The notes beneath the pieces are model-generated. The model made no database searches. It was not told where the DNA came from and was given only the letters and a program-made list of their open reading frames with translations. Shown here in pieces: positions 12,067 through 22,976 of a DNA stretch of 64,000 nucleotides; within the stretch, counting starts at the first letter, position 1, and each line of letters starts with the position of its first letter. Origin of the DNA: Liolophura sinensis. Its lineage: Eukaryota > Mollusca > Polyplacophora > Chitonida > Chitonidae. The translations under genes and the position numbers were made by a program. The stretch covers positions 24,587,764-24,651,763 of the forward strand of contig NC_088306.1 in assembly GCF_032854445.1 (NCBI RefSeq), given 5' to 3'.

Positions 12067-12216
12067 CCAAGACGCCGAGCCGGTAATTGAGTGTGATGAC
12101 AATCACCCTGCCGTAACTGGCCAGGACACTGCCGTCGTAAGCGTTGCCGGTGCCGCTATCGTAGGACTCTCCATGGATGAATACCATCACGGGAAACTGT
12201 GTAGTGTCATTATCAT
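12067..12216 (-). CDS. NLGN: Internal exon of a neuroligin-family gene
   Basis: The exon encodes about 49 residues plus two split codons, reading [20 protein letters not shown] and then a segment with [15 protein letters not shown] and [14 protein letters not shown]. This is the part of the alpha/beta-hydrolase fold around the former oxyanion hole. The GN[26 protein letters not shown] pattern is typical of neuroligins, post-synaptic adhesion proteins that bind neurexin; the family lacks esterase activity. Position 3 of the loop reads HGES rather than the enzyme HGG, as I recall from arthropod neuroligins. The acceptor is a pyrimidine-rich run ending in cag at 12217-12219, with a branch-like CTTAAC about 27-32 nt upstream (12243-12248). 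The donor is G|GTGAGC (12061-12066). Two bases complete a codon at the 5' end and one base is left at the 3' end, so the exon is symmetric (phase 1 to phase 1) and could be skipped in frame. No stop or frameshift is present. The nucleophile-elbow exon and the transmembrane exon were not found here. Alternatives are another cholinesterase-like adhesion molecule or an orphan exon copy, both less likely given the intact splice sites. Confidence 0.86.
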
Positions 12217-12248
12217 CTGAAAGACAGGAAAAATTATCAAAGGTTAAG
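12217..12248 (-). promoter_or_regulatory. 3' splice site and branch-like site of the neuroligin exon
   Basis: Read on the minus strand, this stretch begins with CTTAAC, continues through a T-rich tract and ends with cctgtctttcag directly before the exon. It is a good match to a metazoan acceptor with its polypyrimidine tract. It fixes the exon start at 12216, rather than at the GTG or ATG codons further in. Confidence 0.7.
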
Positions 12249-15200
12249 TATCAGATAAAAACCAAGAGACGCCATCAAAGTCGAAACGGCGTTTGATCAC
12301 TAGCGAGCCACTCGCTTTGTCACCAAAATATACTCAACCATGAATGTAATGAGCAGTAATAAAATCAGTGTAACATTTGGATGTTATCTCTGCGAACTTA
12401 AGAAAGGGACGGTATATCAACTCACATTGGGACATGGGACCTAGTACAAATCGTTTTATGTACCAAGGTGAACCAGTCCCAGACGGTATAACGGTGCGAA
12501 CAAATTAGACGAATAATGTTACTCTAGTCTTCAGATTTCATGCCTGAAGCGTCAGGTACACATTACTAGATTTTAATAAGAATGAGAATCGCTTGATATA
12601 TTTCTTTTCTTTGAACCATATTACAACTTACAATATAACATTCTTCCGAACTCGTCCGGGAATATTGGTGAAAATAAAAAATGATATATTTTTTTATTTC
12701 TTAATCCATCAATAAATGAAATAATGTAGAATACGTTCGTAAACCCATATTCGACATATACAAAAGCATTACTAACTTAGGGGGATTACACCGTGAGTTA
12801 CGTCTTCTAAATATATGAAATATATATATAACCGGCTCTCCAGATTTGAACAGAAAAGCTTTTCATATCCAAGGCATGTACTTATTTACATATTTAATGT
12901 CGCTATTTTGGCATCGAAAAGAAAAACGAAATATGTGTAGTCACAATGGGAGAATGAGTATTTTTACTTTCTTTGTGCTGCAACAGAAGGAGTTATTCGC
13001 ATGTGGGTATGTTTGTGTGGAGAACAAAGCGAATTGCATATGTATACAGTAACACTGCATGAATTAAAATTATGACCTTCTTTGAATGAGAAAGGTTCTT
13101 TTTAACCACTTGATGACCACAGTTCTCAGAGCATCGTTATCTGTAGCACACCCCCAAGATTGTAATCATTCACCAGAGTCCATGCCCAGCCAAACCTGGC
13201 TCACAAATCTTACCCCGACGTCCGATTCCTCTAACCTACACGGTATCTTTGAAATCGTCTTTGCGAATCCAATAACCAGACAGAGTGCGGAGTCGGCAGC
13301 AGTCTATTTCCTTTAGGCCTACAGTCCTCTCTTTAGAGACCACAGCCCATTGAGCGTATGTCTGCTAAGGTGGGTCATCCATCAACATAACCATGGGGAC
13401 CCATGCAGTTTTTGGGGATACCTACTCCAGACTTACCCTACCCAATTGCTGAAGAAGGCCTGAGAGTACAAGGCGTCTGCCAAGCTAGTTTTGACAACCA
13501 CTAGCATTTAGAAAATCCCTAAAAACCATTTATCAAGATACTATTGCAGACCGTAAAATCCTGCCTATAGCGGAAGATAGGTTGCCTCCGGGCTTTCGTC
13601 CCTTGGGTTTTTGGCACGGTGCCAAATATCTTTTGTTAAGTTGGTAAGAGGAAATTTCTAACGGAGGGTTATAAGGCATGTCGGCTGTGTCAAGACGGCT
13701 TGCTTCGTGAATGGTAGTACACTCAGCACTAGATAATAACATCCGAGTGAACCCAGGCCGAAGAACCGGAGTTATCTGCCTTGATAGGTATCTTCTGAGT
13801 CGGAGGTAAAATACATCATACTCGGAGCAATAGCAAAGGTGAGGAGGTCGCGAGATTACGTGAACTTTAATGTCGTGGTGAATTTATCTCGATGTGATTA
13901 ACAGCGGCGCGCTGGGATACAACTTTGTTCGCTCAACCAATTTGCTGTTTAAAATTGTGCAGCGGGCCATTGCTGATAAGGCTCAACCTCAGTCTATCTT
14001 TCTTTCCAAAAGAAAGCCATTTACAAAAACTTTTCTTCGGAGATACATAGTTGCTGTCTTCAAAGCTTGCAGAGTGGAGGCGGCATCCGAGTACGTATGA
14101 CTTTGAAAGCGAGTTATGATGTTGAAAGCGATATCTTCAGAGGCAGTGAAAAACTAGTGACGTTTTCATATAGCCAATGTTTAGGTTTAAGTGCTCCGAT
14201 ATTATCTTTGAGTGAGCAGCGGGAGGTTTTATCAGATTACAGGCTTTTCTACATAAGTAAGCCACGAGTCTGCTTTGGTCTTCGCATGGGTGAATGGTAA
14301 TCAAATGAATTCAGCGGTTATGACTGTAAAATACCGTTTAGAGATTCCCGATGGCGATTCCAGATTGTCTGGAAATTTGATGTCAAAAACATACAAAGAA
14401 TAAGCTTTCCAGTAGATTTATCGCTCTCTCATCCTTATAGTCTTCGTCTCAGATGCCCAAAGATTTACGTTGTAGATAGCAGTAAACCAACTTTAATAAA
14501 GAATTACGGCGGTACTGATGTTGTTCTCAATAAATATAAGACCATGCTATTCGTGTTTCTTCACAATATATTAAACAGAATATGACAAACGGCATATCGA
14601 ACGCCTATTGTGGTACACTCCCCGTAGTGTCTATACCATAAAAATAGGAGCAGTTTTAAAGGATGTTTAGCACTGCAGTTACTTGCGAACTTATTGTCTT
14701 CATTTAGATGATGCATTACAAGCCATTAAAAAAGACTTCGGAAATCCTGCATTTTATTCTAATTTTAGCCTGCTTTTTAATTTTTTATACATTTTGTGGT
14801 GCTTTATGTTTTTAATTTATTAGTGAGAGATACAAAAAAGTTGTTGTAAAGGTGGCGTCCGATCATAATCATGTGGCACAAAGGGCGATTTTTGTAACAT
14901 ACATGGATGTTTTCATGTCTATTGTGAGTTTTTATTGGAGCACAGATTGTATGGAGAGAGTAACAATGTTATACATTTAGCGGTAACTTTTTAAAGGAAA
15001 AACCTACACATGCGTTCTAAAACAGGGCTATTCTAACTGCAGCATAGCATAGTACGTGTAGTTCTATACATAAACGGCACTTAGGCTGCTGCGTCCACAT
15101 TTCAAACGTCTTCATTAACAAGACAAGGGCTGACAGAATAATATAACCGCATACGGATAGAGCTTATTAACTCGGGCTAATTCAATCTCAAACGAGAGTA

Positions 15201-16754
15201 CAAGGTGACGTCATTTCCGCCCTGCGCTGCTTCAGAGCCTATCATTTTGGACTAGCATGTTGTGAATTGTTAACAGCCAATCATTTCACTCCTGTCAGAA
15301 AAGACATGTGTATCTACAAAAAGTAACTTGTGTCAAGTCGCACCACCCACTCTTACACTTTATGTTCCATGTTAGTTCGAATATCCAGACTGGTACCCGT
15401 TCATTTTTCAGTTTTAAATAAATATAATTCAAAATGTGACGTATGACTAGTTGGGATATAAGATGACTATATTCTGCACTGATATTCCCATATGATCATG
15501 CCAGTTATAAAAAGCCCGTTCAAATAGAACTGGTCCCAGAGTTTAAATACTGTCGATGAGGCACGGCATGACATGAATTAAGACAAACAATTCTGATGGG
15601 GAAAGACTATACTCAAAAATAAGAAGCTTTTTTCTAGCCTTTGTGAGAAAGGTATTTTTTACAGGCTAATGCAGACCTATGTCCCACTGGAGTTCAAGAT
15701 AAGCCCAATTCACACAGTGTCTTCAAAAAATCATCGCTCATCTTTTTCTTTTCGTCTGAAAATGTAGTCAGCTTTCGTTAGAGAATGTGTCTTGTCTGTT
15801 GGCTTATACCCTTTTTTCTTAATGGACCGTACAGAGTTTTCGAGAGTAACCCGGAATTTAATGACGGGATTTTTGAAGGCACATCTCAATTGCATTTTCT
15901 TTGAAGAAGCATATCGAGAGTCTTGAAAATTCTTTTCCAACATGGGTCGACGCAATTTTGTAATTTGCGTTATCGGCTGTGGATTTAGAAGAGTGCCATC
16001 GGTGAAGCCGGGGACGCGGCCTTATCGGTCATCTCAGGCTAAAGAGGAGGGGAATTCTGGTTTGCGGGTAATTAGAACGCTGTTCTCGGGGAGTCAGCAG
16101 TCTGTTTGCTATCTCTGGCAAATTCGCGCAAGATCAGCATCCGAAATTACTCCGTGTCAGGATCATGTTAATATGACAGTTGCCATCTCGCCTTGAGCTC
16201 GGATTGCCTAGGATTTCCACTGCGTCACTGTATATGATATGGCCTATAAGCGAAAAGGTCAACATCTTTGCCATATATTGCTGTCATCTTGGTTCAAACG
16301 GGTATTTTAGAATTTGAGATATTTATGGTGTTAAGCAAACACAAAGCTGTTGCTGGATGCATCGGGAAGACGTTACATAATAATCGATCTTAATTCAAGC
16401 ACTTATAGTGAAAGGTCTTCCTTTACTCGAACTCGATGGATCATGATGTTTGTAAATACATCGTCTTTTACATATGCATATACAATAGCTTGATATCAGA
16501 AAGGACGTTCCTGGGCTAATTCTGACCGTTTTGGCTATATTAAGAGTGAAAGATATTTTAACTACTTTGACGCCATGTTACACCATGAAGAGAATCCCGT
16601 CATCGTACTGCTGTTACCGAATAAACTTCCGCTTCGGGAGCTTTATACCCAGGGTCAACCCGAGTCTACCTTAAGACTTAAAAAGAGGAAACTTCCTCGC
16701 TTGGCGTTCAGCATGAACGGGATAGTGCAACATCTGGTTGACCGTATCAGTATA
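12249..16754. other. Probable intron 5' of the neuroligin exon; nothing recognised
   Basis: AT-rich with frames shorter than 85 codons. I looked for the upstream neuroligin segment (motif EDCLYLN) on the minus strand and did not find it. Confidence 0.45.
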
Positions 16755-16946
16755 AATGGCTCGGGCGAAGCGGCTTACTTGCCTTCGGTAAGTCGTCTCA
16801 GTGAAGCAACACTAGATAAAAGAGCGGTGGAAATCCGTCCGGCAACAAGGACGCACATTACAGGCACTCTTAGGATTCCTTCGTCGTCATATGACTAAAA
16901 AATTGTTAAATACGACGTTAAACCCCAAGCACTCACTCACTCACTG
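16755..16946 (+). repeat. SINE family B copy ending in (actc)n
   Basis: The body contains ataaaagagcggtggaaatc, cgtccggcaacaaggacgca, gattccttcgtcgtcatatg and the tail aaattgttaaatacgacgtt, then aaaccccaagcactcactca. I recall this tail as widespread in molluscs. Its 30-nt tail core (16897-16926) matches the family A core at 22 of 30 positions. It accounts for the 3' half of an open frame running 16575-16898, which is therefore not a gene. Confidence 0.65.
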
Positions 16947-17002
16947 AATAAACTTGGCTCTGTGTAATACGATGAGAACTGAAATGTGATTGTATATTCA
17001 TT

Positions 17003-17360
17003 AATGTAAACGAATAAAAAAATCAGAACAAATCCAAAATCATAAATTCAACTAGGCGTCAGGTGTGACCAAATAAGACATGCGACGATATTGTCGCTGT
17101 ATTATTGTTTTACACAATATTTATTACTTTGTTATTCATTTGATTGACGCAGAACACAGTGCACTTTAATTACGTACTAATATTAAACAAATTTATAGCC
17201 ATAAATGTAAACGAACAAACATCAGAATCCTAAATTCAACTAGGCGTCAGGTGTGATCAACTAAGGCACGTGACAATATTGTCGTTTGTTATTGTTCACA
17301 CATTATTTATTATTTCGTTATTTACTTGATTAATGCTGAACACAGGGTAATTTAATTCAT
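17003..17360. repeat. Diverged tandem duplication of about 190 bp
   Basis: Both halves contain, in order, aatgtaaacgaa, aaattcaactaggcgtcagg, tgtga, a gaca-tattgtcg word, acacaatatttatta or acacattatttatta, and gaacacag. The actagg words are 188 bp apart (17051 and 17239). Numerous small differences mean the duplication is old. Confidence 0.7.
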
Positions 17361-20300
17361 TTGACAACTGCAGAGAGAAGCAAAGTCGCCGCACTTATAT
17401 GTATATCGGAAATCCTCTCAGACATCAGCAGCTGAATTTGATCCTGCGACCTCATTGCTCAAAGGCTGGTGGATTTCCGTGGAAAGTCGTTATTTGGCCA
17501 CCATCTTTGCGGCAAACACGGTAAAGCCAAATGTCACCATCATAAACAAAATGGCATGGTCTGGATTTGATCTCCAGTCAAATACACTCCAAACGAATAA
17601 GCACAGAACACGATCTGATGATCACTGTATGTACACCAGGAAAAATCCAAATGATACAAGAGAAGCATGATGACATGAACGGGTTTCGAACTCATAACAT
17701 AAATATACAGTATGGCTGCCCACGGCTGGACGTTGTTGTTTTTTTGTGATTAATATTAGTGTACAAGTGGCATTTTGTGATATCCCTTTTCTAGTAATTA
17801 TCGAGTTTTTAGGTTTGTCATAATTATAACACACAGTCTGCCTTCAAACAGACCGCGGCCTTGTGAACAGTTCTGTGATGCGTATAGGCGTCAAGATATC
17901 CCCAGAAATAGCTTTCATCCTACACAGGGAACGATAATACAGAATAATTTATAACATTACGTAAGATCTGAAAGTACTGTACTTTAGTCAGGTGGATGTT
18001 GTACCCGTCATTGTCAAGATGTACATGATTTCTTGATTTCATTTGTCTTCTTGCTTAGGGTTTATCAACACTCTAAGAGTTGACAGTAACTGATGTCCTT
18101 TCTTAGTGTGCATAAATTCGGCCACTAGATATACATAGAGAAAAAGGATATAAGACATAGTTATAACAGAAAAATATGTAAAAAAAAATTTTCAAAGTTT
18201 TGAAAGCCGAGAAGATTTTCCAGTATTGTGGATATGGTACTGACGAACAATTTACTCCGAATAGCTATGTTGTAGACACCCTTTTGAACTTGGCCAATCA
18301 CTAGCGCTGAAAACGTCCAGTGATAATTGACTGTCACATCAAAAAACCTATTAGGAAGATATCGATGCAATAAATCGGATTTTGCGGTTAGCTTAAATTT
18401 TAAACTGATGCATTTTGGAGCACACATTTATGACCAGGGAAGTGAGAATGGCTGCCTGTGTCACAATGCATCTTGGTGGGCAGGAGACTAGGGTAACTTG
18501 TCAGGGTGAGCTAGCAAAAAACCTCCTTGGAAGAGTCATTGCTTGAAGATTGTTTATTATTGCGACGTTGCATTACTTTTCCTAAGCAAATTCAGATTTA
18601 TTACGAAAATATCTACCCCTAAATCTACTTGAAAGAGCAAATCAGAGGCTTCTGCTATGTTCGGTAAATCCCCTGATGTCTTAACCGCCATCTAAGGCGA
18701 AATGTTTACACCCATGCAGATCAAAGACGAGGATGAGTAGGACCGCTAAAACACAGAGGTTTTATCAACGAAGACTATCCTGACCGAGCGCCAAGCTAAA
18801 AGAAACATCGGCCCTTTAAAAAGGGAACAGAACTGAAACTCTTTAGTTGCTTATCAGGCGTTTTTGTCTGTATTTTCTCATTGTCGCGTTGTTTAATAAC
18901 GATGGTACGGGAGATCTCCTAGGTTTTGCGACGTCACTCTAGTTAGCTATAACATGGCAAAATGGCGTTACCGAAAAAGTGGCTAGGTAATGACGATCAT
19001 TTCTAATTTATTTTGTTGATAAGCGGTGTAGAATTTTTTTTCAATGTTTTTAGAACATTTCTGGAGAACTGCTTAATTAATTGATTGAGGTTTAGTGGCT
19101 GACTCCATGTTCACTTTAAGTATTAAACAGACAGATTGATACTTTGTACTGGTGTAAGCAGATTTCACAACCTCAATACAGCACAATAGTGGATAACGTA
19201 ACGGAAAAAGTTATACTACAGTATTCATCCATGAATCTGTTCTGATTAAGCACAGCAGGAGTTAAGCAAAAAACTCCATAATTCCGTACACTTACACAAG
19301 GAATTTACTTACTGATAAAAAAATACACGATATGACCTCATTCTGAAAGAGTGATGTAAGTGGATGATTGCACGTATTCTTAAGCTGATTTTCAAATCTG
19401 CATTTTACATGGAGCGGTACTCCAAAATCTCATCTCTAAGGAACCTAAGGCGTACATTTAGAACATCCCATTAGACGAGGAATACGCCTCTACGGATTTA
19501 GGAACAGAAGAAGAAGTGGGGTGTTTTAAAAATGCATTATGCGGATAAACCGGTGTTAAGTTAGTTTGCAAAATGAAGCCGAAAGCATTTTCCTTCCAGG
19601 CATTGATATAGGGCAGACGCACGTTCAGCGCTCGGTTGGATGCTGGCTTAGCCCGCTCTGTTAAATGTAATCAATTTGGGCCTAACAGCACTCTACGGGA
19701 CACTCCATTACCGTGGAGGACTGAAGCGTTTGGCAAGACATGGGATAACAGGGTCGCCTTCACCATATGAGCAAACTATCTCAGCTGGCCACATGGAGGA
19801 AGATGCGCGCTCAGGAATCCTTGCCAAAAACTCCGCTCTTTCTCTTCGCCGTCCGCCGAAACATCTGGAGACGAGGCTGAGTTGAGAGACTATGAGGCTT
19901 TAAAACCTTCTGCTCACCGGCACGCGAACAACATAGCACGGCACACCGTAGAAAAACTCGCCTTTTGCCCTCGCCTCGACATATTGGTGCAATTAAGATC
20001 GCGGCTGATACCGGTGGTGAAGGCTACAGTAGCGTGTAGAGCTATATAGAGGCCCGATAACCATATAGTCTCCTAAGGCAGATCCTGAGAGAGGTGCTCA
20101 AGCGTTCTGATGCTAACACAATGCAATTAATTCAAACAAAACCTCGTCGTCTTGACACGCGAGGAGGTTTAAGCGAACAACATAATTTTATGATTTGATA
20201 CAGGGACGGCGGAGGATGTTGCAAGGTCTCAGGCAAGGTCGACAATTTCATTAATCGAGGATCTCGTAACAAGCCTATTCTACTGCAATGCACGTAGCCC

Positions 20301-22675
20301 TGGGGATAGGACAGATTCAATATGCTTGGGGACGTAGCTCTATCAAAACCCCACCCCGTTCCCTATACAGGCCCTTGTACAGAATAGCCAAGAGTTCTGG
20401 GACTGATCACATTAACTATTCGTATATGGCATTAATTTGGGGACGAATTGACCCTCTACCGAACGCGAATGCGTATATAAAAGGACTGAAGAACAAACAA
20501 TGGATCCAAGAAACCAGTGCCCCTATTCTCGCGTGTAGGAGGCTAATTCCTTCATACAGATAGTCGACACTTCCCGTTATCTAGCGGTTTTGTTCACAGA
20601 ACTACAAGACCAACTTAACTCGCGTTTCTTCTCGTATTTTCGCGCTCTTTCACGTTGAGCCATCCAGCGTTTGTAGGCCGTACATTAAAGAACAGGGCAT
20701 TGCGACTCAGCTTATAACAACTTGAACGGCACGAACGAGAATACATAATATGAACAAATCATGCGGAACCTGCAATAATTCCATGGAGCGGAAAATATGC
20801 ATATTAATAGGACAGTTATTGCTTTTCTATGAAATCTCAACAACAGCACACAGTATATCATTTATAACATCATTTACCTCACATATCTCTTGACTGCCAT
20901 AACAATACATACTGCAGACGTGCGGGCATATTCAGGATAACGGATCAGTTTATATTATACGGTAGAATGTGTATGTTCCGACAATTGTAAAAAACAATCG
21001 TTAATTAAAGCAAATAATTTGGGCTTAGGAGAATTGGGTCTAAACACGTTAAAAAACGCAATGTAATTAAGTCCAAAAGTTTGTGGATGTTAATCTGAGC
21101 AATAAACAAGAAAAAAGACTGTATTAAAAAAAAAACAAATAAGAATGCTTCTGATGAGAACGATTAGCTCTAAAGGTTTTTATTATTTAATTAAATTTGT
21201 ATTCATTAATCTCAAATTATTCATGGGTAAACATTGCTGTGCGGAGGCCTGTTTCAGTTTTGGAGTAAAGCTTTCACGACTCTGGCAAAACATCTCTTAG
21301 ACAAATAAAGCCTAGAAACAGAAAAATTCAACATCTTGTAAAGCGCCATATTTAGAAGAAGTGAGACAAACAATAGCAGCACTTATTCATCCCTCGTACA
21401 TGCATATTTCTCTTGAGAATCCACGTGGCATATGTGTTAGGTGAACGCATTCAGCTACTGGTTAGTGCCTTAATACATGATTAACTAAGATAGAATTTGA
21501 TTGATTTTATGCGAAATAAAACTGATAAGTTAATGCTTCTTTCAGTCAGATGATCAAGGGAGTTGTATCACAAGTAATATTTGAAACTATATGCACATCT
21601 ACAGTTTTTTAAATAGTACCCATCAATATCTATACCTTAATCATGAGTATCTAAAGAAAAATCATCACCATTTATATACACGTCATCAGCATCTATACGT
21701 TAATCATCGGTACTTATGCGAATATCAGCTGTGTCGATATACACTAATCACCAGCATCTAAGACTTACTTCCTTCACAGGAACCAGCATATGTAAGGCAT
21801 AAACAACCATTATACATGAGGGCAACAATATGAGGGTACAGCCCACGTAATAACATGTTACTTTGCTACCGTTATGAACCTAAACAATCATCCTGTATTT
21901 TGAGTTCTCTCAATTGTCCACTCTTTATGACAGTGTTTTTCACGGGGGTTGATGAACAGGGTACGTGAGCTGGCGTGTAGAAGTGCGTGTCGGGGGCGAT
22001 AAAAGTGAGGAATGTCTTCGTAAATCACAGTCGAACGTGAAAGAGAGGAAGAGGTTAGGGCGTTTGCAAGCAGCGCTGCGGGGCAGGTTATCAATTCCAC
22101 AGGCCCGCTGATACCACAGTGACGAGCATTCCGCTGCACCTGTAAATATGACGGATGTTTGTCTCTCCGCAAACACGCTATCCCTCATATCCCTTCACAG
22201 TTAACAGTCCCACGGCATCGTTGTTTTTGTTGGTTTTTTTATTTTGTCTATCACGTGTGATACAATCGAATTTAAGAGCGAAGCAGAAAAAACTAAAATC
22301 AAAGCCTCCAGGGACACAAGCAGGCAAAGCAACAAACACAAGCGCTGATTGTGACATGGACTTAACGGGCTCCCACAAGGTCTCGTAGCACATGACTGTT
22401 TACGTGACTTGGCATATAGGCCTGGCGTTTGACGCCCGGTGGAGTGGAATTACTACAATCGCGATGTTTGACTCAAGAATGAATACACAGTTGGAGATAA
22501 TTGTGTGTGGTTAAGAGAGACGCTACAAGGTAATGTGAACACACAGTCACGTACGGATGACCGTTATAATGTCCAGTGTCTAGATAAAGTCCAAGAGTCC
22601 AGACATGCCAACAACCGCTACATCAAAATAGAATGTCACTAAGAAAGCCTTTTCTTACAATATAAAATACAAACG
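17361..22675. other. No recognisable gene
   Basis: Mostly AT-rich. GC is visibly higher at about 19.6-20.6 kb, where frames of 62-91 codons occur on both strands without a recognisable product. A cryptic atcatcagcatctata-type tract lies near 21640-21760. Confidence 0.45.
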
Positions 22676-22976
22676 CTTAGAGAGTAAAAGCAGAGCAGCA
22701 ACGACAGAGTGATACATGGAAAATGGTCACATGTAGTCTGTGAAATCCGACTCTTTCTCAGTATAATGCAGTCAGGATTTTATTCTAACTGTTCATATAA
22801 ATGTTTAAATAGCAGCAACTTATGTTTAAATAGCAGCAACTTAAACGCTCCAAAGCACCCTGGCTTAAGCAGAATTAGGTGAGAAAAAAAGAATGCGGTG
22901 GCATGAATGGCAATTTATAAGACTTCAATGGTTTAGACTTACACTAAAAGGTGTGTTGTCATCACATTTAACATAC
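22676..22976 (+). repeat. Dispersed repeat R1, copy 1
   Basis: It aligns by eye with the copies at 33.3 and 49.4 kb over the whole length: agagtaaaagcagagcagca, a diverged middle, ctgttcatataaatgtttaa, tggcttaagcagaattaggt, tgcggtggcatgaatggcaa, gtgttgtcatcacatttaac. A 21-bp segment (atgtttaaatagcagcaact) is tandemly duplicated at 22801-22842. No coding potential; class unknown. Confidence 0.75.

Noticed and set aside
13894-14100. Possible tyrosine-recombinase-like fragment (FLSKRKPFTKTFLRRYIV)
   Set aside because: The resemblance is faint. No conserved catalytic Arg/His/Tyr pattern follows, and the frame ends quickly.
16575-16898. 107-codon plus-strand frame
   Set aside because: Its 3' half lies inside SINE family B.
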